Shown here one piece after another: positions 19,218 through 27,500 of a DNA stretch of 27,500 nt (position 1 is the stretch's first letter; every line of letters starts with the position of its first letter). The notes below the pieces were generated by a model. The model searched no databases. It worked only from the letters and a program-made list of their open reading frames with translations, and was not told where the DNA came from. The stretch comes from Actinidia chinensis (Eukaryota > Streptophyta > Magnoliopsida > Ericales > Actinidiaceae), in contig CM018888.1 of NCBI GenBank assembly GCA_009663005.1, positions 11,487,332 to 11,514,831 of the forward strand, in the 5' to 3' direction. The translations under genes were made by a program, and so were the position numbers.

Positions 19218-20732
19218 GTTTGATAAATATGGAATATTATATGAGTAATAGCTCAAGTTTATTATAACAAATGAAGGAAATTGGTCATGCCTGTCTCATA
19301 TATAAACTAAAACTGAAGTAATTAAAAATGAATAAATAAGTAGGAGCGGGAGGGAACATTAGAAAAAAGAAAGAAGAAAAGAAGAAGAAAGAAAGAAAAG
19401 CAATATATTAAAAATATAATTAATTAAACAACATGCTTACATAAAACTTTCAAAAAAACAACAACATTAGAATAGCATGATTATTTTTTAAAAAAATTAA
19501 AAATTAGATAACAAGTTTATAAAATTTGAAAATATTATATTACCATAGTAATAGATCGCCACCAACTGCCACTAAAGTTACATGATCGAATCCTAGGCCA
19601 AACATTTCAAACCTTGATGCATTAAGCCTTAGAATTAGTTGATGTGTGTCCAGGATGACCAGCTTATTTGATTATTTTTCATCAATAAGTTACATGATCG
19701 AATCCTACGAAGGCCAAACGTTTCAAACCTTGATGGCCAAACGTTTCAAACTACTCAATTGTTATTTTTCATCAATAAGTTACTGATCGAATCGCTACGA
19801 AAGGCCAAAAAACTTTCAACCTTGGATGGCCAATACGTTTCAAACTACTCAATTGTTGATTTTTCATCAATAAGTAATTTTTAGAAAAATAATTGATATA
19901 AATAGTTTATTTTTTAAATACTCTGAATGAAAATGTACTTAAAAAAATAAACTTTATTATCAATAATTTTTTTAAAAAAATTATTAATATTTTACGTTTC
20001 ACGTGCTCCTAATCTAAACATACTTAAAAATTAAACTCTTTATCAAATCTTTTTTTAAAAAAAGAGAATATTTATTTATATTACTGGGTGTATTGAGAAT
20101 ATAATTTTGGAAACCCTAAATCAAAAGAAAAGTTTATTATTTTTACACAAAAATGAGTTCTATTGGAAAATCTTGAAATTAATTTTAAAAGTAAAGAAAG
20201 TCAGTGCTATTTTTAAAATTACAAAGGATGTAGTTGTATTTGTTATAAATTTCAGGTGAGGTTATTGAAATTTATACCAATAAAAAATGGATTATAATAA
20301 CCTTGCTTCCGAACACAGCAGGTATGGTCTGTCTCTGAATATCTAGAAATGTCCAACAAGTGAAGTGCTCAGTTCACAGACGTTATACGCACAAAGGAAT
20401 AGGAAGCAGAAAAGTCAACGATCCCGGCTTTGTGCATCAAAGATCAAAATCACGTGCCCACAACCACCATTTGTCGGCATTTCCTCCCTATCTCTGCATC
20501 ATACTATGTAGTCTATAGCCTCCCTCTAGATAATCTCAGTTTGCACCAGAAATAATACGAAGCAACAATTGTTTGCTTGTGACACAAGGCATACGCAATA
20601 AGGAGGCTAAGATCTGTATAGGCTATTATAAATGTTTATGTGTGTGTGTGTGTCATGTGCGTATAATTTTTATAAAGGATCAATGCATGGACCGAGGAGC
20701 AGATGGAGTTTTAATTATTTTGAATAAACAAT
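19218..20732. other. AT-rich stretch without genes
   Basis: 19218-19560 is low-complexity and purine-rich. The tandem repeat at 19573-19870 is listed separately. 19871-20060 has A/T runs with two diverged copies of an ACTTAAAAA-TAAACTTTATCAA block. 20300-20690 is more complex and may be low-copy sequence, with a G-box CACGTG near 20452 and a (TG)n run at about 20638-20653. No coding exon, RNA gene or TIR pair could be supported. Confidence 0.55.
19573..19870 (+). repeat. Tandem repeat, three units of about 90-113 bp
   Basis: The units are 19573-19685, 19686-19775 and 19776-19870. Each starts TAAGTTA(CA)TGATCGAATC (first unit TAAAGTTA), continues with GGCCAAACGTTTCAAACCTTGATG, and ends GATTTTTCATCAA or similar. 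In units 2 and 3 the GGCCAAACGTTTCAAAC part is itself doubled. A fourth unit begins at 19871 and decays. Confidence 0.85.
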
Positions 20733-20997
20733 AAGGTAAACTACACTTTGCCCCTTGTACTTTTATTTAAATTTTACTTTGTGGCATTTACTTTCAATGG
20801 TATTAGTTCACTCCATAGACTTTAGGTCAAGTACTAACGGGACCTTTTCGTCTACTTGTGGTTCAATTAAAATCCAAACAACCTCTATCCACGAGGCCAC
20901 ATGGCCTCTATCTTTCACTAATCAAAAAGTAACTAGACGCAAGGACGAATGCACTATCAACATTTTAACATTGAGGAGGCAAAACTCATACCAAATA
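20733..20997. mobile_element. Truncated repeat with a GGTAAACTACAC terminus
   Basis: AAGGTAAACTACACTTTGCCCC at 20732-20753 resembles the terminus of a plant MITE group, close to the GGGTAAATTACAC ends seen at 4796. No matching right end is found, because the sequence abuts the gag fragment at about 20997. The internal near-palindrome GAGGCCACATGGCCTC is at about 20896-20911. Confidence 0.4.
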
Positions 20998-21890
20998 TAA
21001 AAGTTTGTGAAGGTGATGGAAGGGAAAGCTTTAGACATGGGTGCAGAGAGATTGTAAACCTCCTCATTTCCTCGCCCATTTGCCTTTCGAGCATACCTTT
21101 TTCGGGATGAGTTCGAATATCCTCCCAATCCAAATCCTCCATGGATAGTTTGGATATCTCCTACGGTTGGCCTATTGTCAGTGTATCCTCTGTTAGGCGA
21201 GTCAGGCCTCGGGCGATCAATTATAAACTTTCTCAAGTAACCCCCTCTTGATCAGATCAGCTATATGTTCTTTCAATTGAAAACAATCCTCCGTATTATG
21301 CCCATAATCCTTGTGAAACTCTCAGTATTTGTTTTTATTTCTCCAAAGGGGATTAGTCTTAATTTTTCCGAGCTACTTCACAAATTCTTCATTCTTGATT
21401 TCTATGACTACTTGGGCAATAGGGGTGTTGAGAAGAGGCAACATCATATTGGTTTGGCAAGGAGTGTGAGGACGTGTTCGTGATTCGCCTCTTAGCATCT
21501 CGCTCGGACCTCTTAATTTTTAGCTCACCCCTATAATCCGTTCGCCTAGTATCCGGTTCCTTCCTCTTTTGATCCTCCTTTCCTCACCTCCTACGTTTGA
21601 CTTCTGTTAGTTCTTCAGCTGTAATGTATTTGTCGGCTTTACTCTAGAGTGCCAACAAGATTTCAGAGACGCTTTTTGAAAGGGAATCAAACAGTGGGCC
21701 TAGACGAAGACCCTCCATCATCGTCATAATTACAACCTTGTCACTAGGATCCTCTACTTCTCAGACGGCCTGATTAAATCACTTGACATAGTAGTATTTC
21801 AAGGTCTCTCCATCTTTCTGGTGAATTGTGAAGAGATGAGAGACATTTTTCTGTCTGACCCTGCAGCTCATGAAATTAGCGACAAAAAGG
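20998..21890 (-). pseudogene. gag fragment of a second Tat-type gypsy element
   Basis: Read on the minus strand: [20 protein letters not shown] near 21870, [10 protein letters not shown] near 21720, SKADKYITAEELTEVKRRR near 21620, then the C-terminal part [19 protein letters not shown] (21150-21236) and [15 protein letters not shown] up to EEVYNLSAP. It stops abruptly inside the block that reads TFSNDD in the full-length copy. There are several stops and shifts, and the zinc-knuckle region is disrupted. Both ends are cut: no protease follows at left, and no Gag N-terminus or LTR precedes it at right. Confidence 0.87.
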
Positions 21891-21897
21891 GTTGGAT

Positions 21898-22497
21898 GAA
21901 GTCGCCGCTCAATTTTATCACTTGAATCCTAGGTTGATAATTCTAGACATATGTACTTTACTTTTATTTCCTTTGGTTTTAATGTTCTGATTTAAGGTGC
22001 TCTTTTGTAGGCGCTTGTCTTGGGTTTCTCTCTGGTCGGGAGAGTCAGGGAAATGAGAGAAGAAGTGAAATCTAGAGAAGTTTCCATCTCATCCCTGAAG
22101 GTCGACAATGACCATGCCCGGCTTGAGGCTTCTTTTTTTCAGAAGAAGGTGAATGAGCTTACGGCGGTGAAGATGTAAGAGAAGGAAAACTTTGGTCTCA
22201 CCAAGGAGTTCGAGAGAAAGATAGCCGAGTTGGTGGGGAAGGAGAAAGGGATGGACTAGGTAGTGGAGATTGCCAAATCGGCGACATTTGCAGAGCTCAT
22301 GGCTTTCAAAGAGTACATCGAGGCTTTAGCTCTAGAAGTGTCCAAGTTTTATGGCAAGGGGTTCGACTTGTTTATGAAGCAAATCAAACTCCGTTTTTCA
22401 AACCTCAACATTGATGACAAGGAAAATGACCCTGACTGCCAAAGAAGTCGATGAAGGTGATGTGGATGGCGAGAAGGAGGTGGATCATCCCAAGTAA
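21898..22497 (+). pseudogene. C-terminal part of the antisense gene of the inverted element
   Basis: An exon end at 21898-21932 is followed by a predicted intron (21933-22010; donor CCTAG|GTTGAT, acceptor TTTTGTAG|GCG). The reading then runs LVLGFSLVGRVREMREEV, a coiled-coil stretch and AELMAFKEYIEALALEV, FYGKGFDLFMKQIKLRF, SNLNIDD, ending in an acidic tail with a stop at 22495-22497 after one frameshift near 22430. Stops at 22176 and 22258 break it. It aligns block by block with the antisense gene at 13896-16352. AATAAA at 22563-22568 is a possible poly(A) signal. Confidence 0.8.
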
Positions 22498-23110
22498 ATG
22501 TAGATATTTTTCCTTTTGTTTTTGTATTTTCATCTTTTCCCTGTAACAACCTTTGAGGCATTAATAAAAACTTCTTTTCATCTTGTCTTTTAATTTTATT
22601 GTTGACTGACGTGATTGTGGCGAATAAAATATAATCTGGTGATATCATTAACGAGATAATAATAAATAAGCGATAACATGTAAATGGCAAAATGACAAAC
22701 AAACAATCTGGTGAAATGTACCTTGTGAAATTGACGATCTCGTTAACTTGGCGAAAATTAGTAGGAGAAAACAAACGAGTAGGCGATAGGATGAAACTGG
22801 TGAAATGGCGAGCTTAATAACTAGGAGACGAATAATTGATTCAATTGGTAACTTGTGGAATAGGCAGCTAAAACCATTTGGCGATACCATTGAAATGGCA
22901 AGTAGGTGATATGATAGCGACATGGCGAATAACATAACTATTATCAGTGAAATTGGCGAAAAAACTGGCAACAACATTGCTGGACACCGATGATAGTTTT
23001 ATTGATTTTGGCAATAATAATTCCACTAGTGATATGAATAAAACAATTTTGTGATTTCATTAAAATATTGATATTCACGCAGCAAATTGGTGACAACAAT
23101 TACATGGAGA
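22498..23110 (-). other. Spacer between integrase and antisense gene, rich in GGCGA (TCGCC on the element's sense strand)
   Basis: No coding pattern. Between 22615 and 22962 the pentamer GGCGA occurs about seven times, mostly as TGGCGAA or TGGCGAT, with further one-mismatch versions such as TGGTGAA. It corresponds in place and content to 13231-13895. Open frames on the minus strand here (22349-22774, 22648-22977) have no recognisable features. Confidence 0.7.
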
Positions 23111-23581
23111 CATAGTTATCAGAACCGAACCGGACATTGAACTGGTCAAAGCACGGTTCAACGTCCGTTCCAACCCACGGTTTCAACCGGTTCAACCGGA
23201 TTTATAATTAATAAAATAAAAATTTATTTATTATAAATAGAAAAAATATTTTTTTTTACCCTTCATAGTAAAAATTAATCATCTGAAAAAACTATACAAA
23301 TTAAAATTTAATTAATTTTGGGGGTCAAACTGTACAAATTAAAAGTTCAATTCAAAATTTTTGGTTCAAACCTGTAAAATTAAACTTTAATTTTTTTTGT
23401 TAAAAAACCGGCCAGTTCAACCATTTAAAAAACGGCCGTTCGCGATAAAAATCGCACCGGTTCAACCGGTTCAATCCGGTTTCGCTTGCATTTTCGGTAA
23501 AATAGTTGTACGCACCGGTTTAGTTGCCCGGTTCCCGTTGAACTGGTTAACCGACCGGTTCGTTCTGGTTTTAATACTATG
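23111..23581. mobile_element. hAT-type MITE, 471 bp, with 8-bp target duplication
   Basis: The element starts CATAGTTATCAGAACCGAAC and ends TTTTAATACTATG; the termini CATAGT and ACTATG are exact inverted repeats, with looser similarity inward. The flanks are CATGGAGA (23103-23110) and CATGGAGT (23582-23589), a duplication with one change. The inside is full of GGTTCAACCGGTT-type palindromes on both sides of an A/T-rich middle. The 8-bp duplication fits the hAT superfamily. It has no coding capacity. Confidence 0.88.
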
Positions 23582-23619
23582 CATGGAGTTCACATCTTTG
23601 TGGTGACTAGAGTTGGGCA

Positions 23620-24740
23620 ATAAGGATATCATGGCAATCCCAAGGGTTATTGGTAGTATTTCTTCAATTGCTCAGCGTTCCAAGGATTAGAACGTTTTTC
23701 CCCTCCCATGTCTTCCAACCAATAGGTCCCTGGTCTGACGATCTTGACCACTTTATATGGTCATTCCCACATAGGACCAAGCTTCCCAAGATTTTATTCT
23801 TTGGTTGCCAAATTGACTTCTCTTAGGATGAGATCTCCAGGTTGAAATGACTTGTGTCTGACCCTCATATTGAAATACTTGGCGACTTGTTGCTTGTAGG
23901 TAGCCAGGCAAACTTGGGCACGCTCTCTCTTCTCACTTAAAGGTCAAGATTGAGCCTTAGCTCTATCTCGTTAGTCTCCTTATTGAAATTTGTCATTCGG
24001 AAAATGGACATCCCTATTTTCACTGGTATGACTGCCTTTATCCCTTATACCAACGAATACAACGTCTCGCCTATTGGGATTCTGATAGTAGTATGGTAGG
24101 CCCACAATACGCTTGAAAGGTCATCCACCTATCCTCCCTTGGATTTATCTAGCCTCATCTTCAGATTTCTCAATATCATTCTATTGGCGACTTCCACCTG
24201 ACCATTGGTCTGGGGATGACCAATGAGAAGAAATGGTTGGCGATGGCGAGATCAGAGCTAAATGTTTTGAACCTATCATTGTCAATCTTTTTTCCGTTGT
24301 TGGAGATGATTACCTTCGGGATTCCAAACAGACACAAGTGTTCTTCCAAACAAAAGTCCTAGCATTCTTCACGGTGATTTTGGTGAGCGGCTTTGCCTCG
24401 ATCCATTTGGTTAAGTAATCTATGGTGACCAGTAAACACTTTTTCTATAATGGATCTCAAGGTAGTGGCCCAGGTATATTCATTCCCCACTATGCAAACG
24501 ACCATAAACTACTCATCACAACCATCTCGATAGGAGAGAGGTGGGCTAACTAGAGCAAACTTTGGCATTTATCACACTTTGGGGAAAATGCCAATACATC
24601 TCGTTCCATTTGAGGCCAGAAATACCCTTGTTGAATTATTTTTCCAATAAGTGACCTCGCCCTAGAGTGGTTGCCGTAGACACCCTCATGGATCTCTGTT
24701 AGCACATATATAGCTTCTTATAGTCGGAGACACCTCAAGA
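23620..24740 (-). pseudogene. Integrase remnant of the inverted element
   Basis: Zinc-finger residues are intact on the minus strand: EIHEGVYGNHSRARS, GYFWPQMERDV and KCDKCQS. In the core, IDYLTKWIEAKPL keeps the first Asp. The second is Asn (ISNNGKKID), and the Glu is kept in NGQVEVANR (about 24195). The C-terminal part includes VRHKSFQPGDLILREV and YWLEDM near 23720. Several frameshifts lie between about 24330 and 24180. Damage is at a different catalytic residue than in the full-length copy. Confidence 0.88.
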
Positions 24741-24959
24741 GAGGACCCAAGAATGACCTCTTATAAAGGACTCCTTGGTGGATACAAAACCTTGAAGACC
24801 GGTATCAGGCTTGGCGCACTTGAAGTTTGTCAAGCGGCAAATCTCCACTTCTACGATATTTGGTGATATTGTCCATCCATGTCTGTTGCATTGGTGTCTA
24901 GCACACATTGTTTTTGGCATCTTCTATACTTAGTCCTTGCAAGAATTCCAATGGGATAT

Positions 24960-25370
24960 TTCTATCTTTGACGAAATTGAAAGTAGAATCCAGGTTTGCC
25001 AAGATGTCATCTTACTTGTTCTCTTTTTGAGGGATTTACTAAATTTTAAAGCTTTTTATCTTCTTTGCCAGAGCTTTCACCTCGTTTAGGCATGCCGTCA
25101 TTCAAAGATCCTTGGCGAGGTAATCCCCTTGAACTTGGTTTACTACAAGCTAGGAGTCACTAAAGATGTCCAAGGATTCTACTCCCAATTTAGTTGTGAT
25201 TCTCAATCTGGCAAGGAGAGTTTCATACTCTGCTTTATTGTTGCTGACTTTGAATCCAATGCTTATGGAATATTCCATTTGTTCATTTGAGAGGGTTTAG
25301 ATAATTAGGCCAACTCCGTAACCATTGTGATTGGACAATCCATCCACGCATAGCTTTGATTCGTCGTGTC
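24960..25370 (-). pseudogene. Second (archaeal-type) RNase H of the inverted element
   Basis: Minus-strand blocks are NEQMEYSISIGFKVSNNKAE, LLARLRITTKLGVESLD, FSDS followed by a stop and LVVNQVQGDYLAKDL, then NIPLEFLQGLSIEDA. In NNKAEYE the usual first Glu of N-E-A-E-Y is Lys, and in-frame stops are present. It is collinear with 11533-11940. Confidence 0.82.
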
Positions 25371-25559
25371 ACCATCTTTTTCCTTGACCTCTCCCCTTTA
25401 GTGAGTTTAACATTAGTGTTTAAAGTCTCTATCTCTCTCAAAGTAGGTGACCTTAGCTATGAAGTCAATCAATGCTTGGGCTTTGATAGCCATTGTTGAT
25501 CAGTATTTAATGTGGAATTCACCTAGCTCGATGAACCACTTGAGGAGGCGACCAGAAGT

Positions 25560-25930
25560 GTTGGTCGTTGGAAAATCTGCTTAAGAGGTTGATCCGTTGA
25601 TACGATTATTGTTTTTTCCTAAAAGTAATGACGGAGTTTCCTTGCCGCAATAATGAGTGTGTATGCGAGCTTTTTGATCCTCAAATATCTAGTTTCTGCT
25701 CTGAGGAGGACTTTGTTGACATAGTACACTGGTCTTTGGACTATGTCTTCTCTTTGATCAGCACGACGCTCATAACTATTGATAACACGGATAAGTATAA
25801 AAGAAGTTTCTCGCCTACATTAGGAACTGTCAAGAGGGAGCCATCCAAGATATTTTTTTAGCTATCAAAATACTACTTTTGATTCATTCATCCATTCGAA
25901 GGTTTTGCTCCCCCTCAAAATCTTAAAGAT
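25560..25930 (-). pseudogene. First RNase H domain of the inverted element, strongly decayed
   Basis: Blocks such as LLTVPNVGE and VLIKE on the minus strand place the gypsy-type RNase H here, after the RT end at about 25990. Frames change repeatedly. Plus-strand open stretches in this area are shadows. Confidence 0.6.
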
Positions 25931-26580
25931 GGAAAACACTTGTCAACTAACTTGAAGACGAATCTATTGAGAGCAACAACTCACCCAGTTAGGAATTGAA
26001 CATTGTGAATGCTCTTGGAGAGCTAATCATCAGTAGGGCTTGTATCTTGTCGGGGTTTGCCTTAATCCCTCGCTTGGTTACCATTAAAACAATGAATTTT
26101 TCAAAAGACACACCAAATATGCACTTTGAGGGATTTAGTATCATGCGATGTTGGCGCAAGATCTTGAAGATTTTCTCCAGGTGGGCGATATGATCTGTAG
26201 CTTTAAGGCTCTTAACTAATATGTCATTGATGTAGAGTTCTATGGTATCTCTAATCAAATCTTTGAACATCTTGTTGACTAACCTATTATATGTTACCCC
26301 AGTATTCTTCAATACAAAGAGCATGACCTTGTAGTAATACAATCATTTTTCTGGGATAAAGGATGTCTTCTAGCTATCTGAGGGTACATCTTGATCTGGT
26401 AGTATTCGGAGAAGGCATCCATAAAACTTAGGAGCTCATGCTTTGACGTAGCATCGACTATAAGATCTATCTTTAGGAGGGGAAAGTTATCCTTAGGGCA
26501 TGCTTTATTCAAGTCAGTGAATTTAATGTAGTCTCTCTACTTCCCCCCTTTCTTTAGGGCAATGACAATGTTAGCCAACC
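25931..26580 (-). pseudogene. Reverse transcriptase remnant of the inverted element
   Basis: Minus-strand blocks are TDLNKACPKDNFPLLKIDL, SFMDAFSEYYQIKMYP, YYYKVMLFVLKNTGVTYNRL, VNKMFKDLIRDTIELYINDI, LVKSLKATDHIAHLEKIF, LNPSKCIFGVS and TKRGIKANPDKIQALL. The catalytic box is YIND (codons complementary to 26223-26234) in place of YVDD. It contains the segment that is deleted from the full-length copy. Its N-terminal third is missing because of a deletion at about 26581. Confidence 0.9.
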
Positions 26581-26900
26581 ACCCACAACTAGGAAATCTT
26601 GTCACATTATCATTTGATATGGCTCCGTCCCCAAGTCAAAGGTAGTTTAATCCACCCTATCGGATGAATTGATCCTCCCCCGAACTCATATAAGGGAGGT
26701 GTGAAACAGATAGAGTTAGTCTTTCCCGATCTTCATCTCAAAAGAAAGAAGAATAAGATGTTGGCAGAGCTTCCATTGTCAATTAGAATCCTCTAGACGT
26801 TGAAATTGGCAATGGTGGATATGAAAACCCCTTATATCTTCGTTTGTGAATGTGATGGGAGGACTCACATCGATTATAGATGATGAGAGATTGAAAACTT
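26581..26900 (-). pseudogene. Protease remnant of the inverted element, fused by deletion to RT
   Basis: The active-site block [13 protein letters not shown] is visible on the minus strand (about 26770-26800), followed by blocks around FGGGSIHPIGWIKLPLT and DFLVVG. Right after DFLVVG the sequence jumps to WLANIVIALKKGGK of the reverse transcriptase. By comparison with 9880-10500 about 600 bp are missing at about 26581. Confidence 0.82.
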
Positions 26901-27500
26901 CTTCTTCTGCTCGCCCATTTTCTTATCTGGAGTGTCTTTTCCTCGAAGACGTTGAGCATCCTTCTAATCCAAAACCTCCATGGATGGTTTATATGTCCGC
27001 GGTGGTGGGTTTGTTGTCGATGTAAGCTCTTTCAAGAGAGGTTTGCCTCAGGCAATCAACTACAAATTATTTTAGGTACCCCCTCTTAATCAAGTCACTT
27101 ATCTACTCCCTTAGTTGGAAGCAATCTTCCATGTTATGGCATTGATCTCCGTGAAACTCACAAAACTTGTTCTTATTTCTCCGGAGTGGGTTTGTCTTAA
27201 TCTTCACGAGCCATTTAACGAAGTCTTCATTCTTGATTTCCATTAGTACTTGAGCAATAGGGACATTGAGAAAGGGGCAACATCAGTTCCGTTCTATGAG
27301 GAGGAGTTCTAGGGTGTCTATCATGATCTTGTCCTCTGCCATTTATCTCGGGCTTTCTTGACTTCAAGTCGCTCCTATAATCTACCGTACTTGAATTGGT
27401 TTCCTTCTTTTTGTGATCTTCTTCTTTTTCTCTCCTTCTTCGCTTGGCTTTAGCCAATTTTTTAGCCATGATATACTTATCGGTTTTAGCTTGGAGTGCC
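26901..27500 (-). pseudogene. gag C-terminal part of the inverted element, cut by the window edge
   Basis: Minus-strand MAKKLAKAKRRRREKEEDHK and HPRTPPHRTEL (27227-27469) form the basic C-terminal region of the capsid part. [14 protein letters not shown] (about 27110-27152) is the zinc knuckle, with one His of the usual D-H-G-H changed (D-Q-C-H). It ends with the blocks that precede protease. The capsid core, Gag start, PBS and 5' LTR lie beyond position 27500. Confidence 0.85.

Larger units (their letters stand above)
21891..27500 (-). mobile_element. Partial Tat-type gypsy element in inverted orientation
   Basis: From right to left it reads gag, protease, RT, RNase H, second RNase H, integrase, spacer and the antisense gene, the same order as the full-length copy at 7251-19217 but reversed. 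The 5' LTR must lie beyond 27500. The 3' part is cut inside the antisense gene at about 21891, where it meets the gag fragment. It contains the MITE at 23111-23581. Protein matches to the full-length copy are clear but diverged, so it is a separate family member and not a recent duplicate. Confidence 0.9.

Noticed and set aside
20755..21000. 81-codon plus-strand frame
   Set aside because: It lies in the truncated repeat next to the gag fragment, with no recognisable motif.
22349..22977. Two overlapping minus-strand frames of 141 and 109 codons
   Set aside because: The first is opposite the antisense-gene tail, the second covers the GGCGA-rich spacer; neither shows family motifs.
23397..23606. 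69-codon plus-strand frame
   Set aside because: It consists of the palindrome-rich end of the hAT MITE.
1..27500. An undescribed host defence or biosynthetic gene system
   Set aside because: All recognisable coding sequence belongs to LTR retroelements; no cluster of intact non-transposon genes is present on either strand.

Overview
The window reads as nuclear DNA of a flowering plant, probably a eudicot. It is AT-rich, has no prokaryotic gene organisation, and is almost entirely made of nested, decayed transposable elements. I see no intact host gene, no tRNA or rRNA gene and no CRISPR array. The species cannot be named from the sequence alone.

Layout. (1) 1-2527, plus strand: the 3' part of a Ty1-copia element, with a reverse transcriptase/RNase H remnant, a polypurine tract and a 3' LTR; its 5' half lies outside the window. 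(2) 2528-7250: AT-rich DNA carrying several non-autonomous inverted-repeat elements: a foldback at 3476-4011, a hairpin at 4091-4401 between two copies of an 86-bp direct repeat, a 1.1-kb TIR element at 4796-5912 and a small hAT-like MITE at 6037-6257. It also holds a cluster of TGGGCY boxes and microsatellites. (3) 7251-19217, plus strand: a full-length but dead Ty3-gypsy element of the Tat/Ogre type. It has two 594-bp LTRs, a PBS, a PPT, gag, protease, RT, RNase H, a second RNase H, integrase, and then a long antisense gene on the minus strand that ends near the 3' LTR. A 1.88-kb solo LTR (14149-16031) has inserted into that antisense gene. (4) 19218-20997: AT-rich DNA with a tandem repeat and one end of another repeat. 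(5) 20998-21890, minus strand: a gag fragment of a second Tat-type element. (6) about 21891-27500, minus strand: a third Tat-type element, entered at mid-gag at the right edge and running leftwards through protease, RT, RNases H and integrase to the tail of its own antisense gene (plus strand, 21898-22497). A 471-bp hAT-type MITE with a visible target duplication sits in it at 23111-23581.

The most interesting observations concern the Tat-type elements. The antisense gene has its own plausible promoter (minus-strand TATAAATA plus G-box and TGACGT boxes), a pyrimidine-rich leader and introns with recognisable splice sites, so it behaves like a small host-style gene carried in reverse inside a retroelement. 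The element's sense strand is also strongly enriched for the pentamer TCGCC in LTRs, coding parts, spacer and antisense gene alike. I counted about 50 TCGCC against about 9 GGCGA by eye in the full-length copy, and none in the inserted solo LTR. The inverted copy on the right shows the mirror bias. Both observations can be tested by simple computation.

Gag, Pol and the antisense product would normally act together: particle and processing proteins, reverse transcription, integration, and an accessory protein of unknown role. All copies here carry stops, frameshifts and lost catalytic residues, so none should be autonomous.
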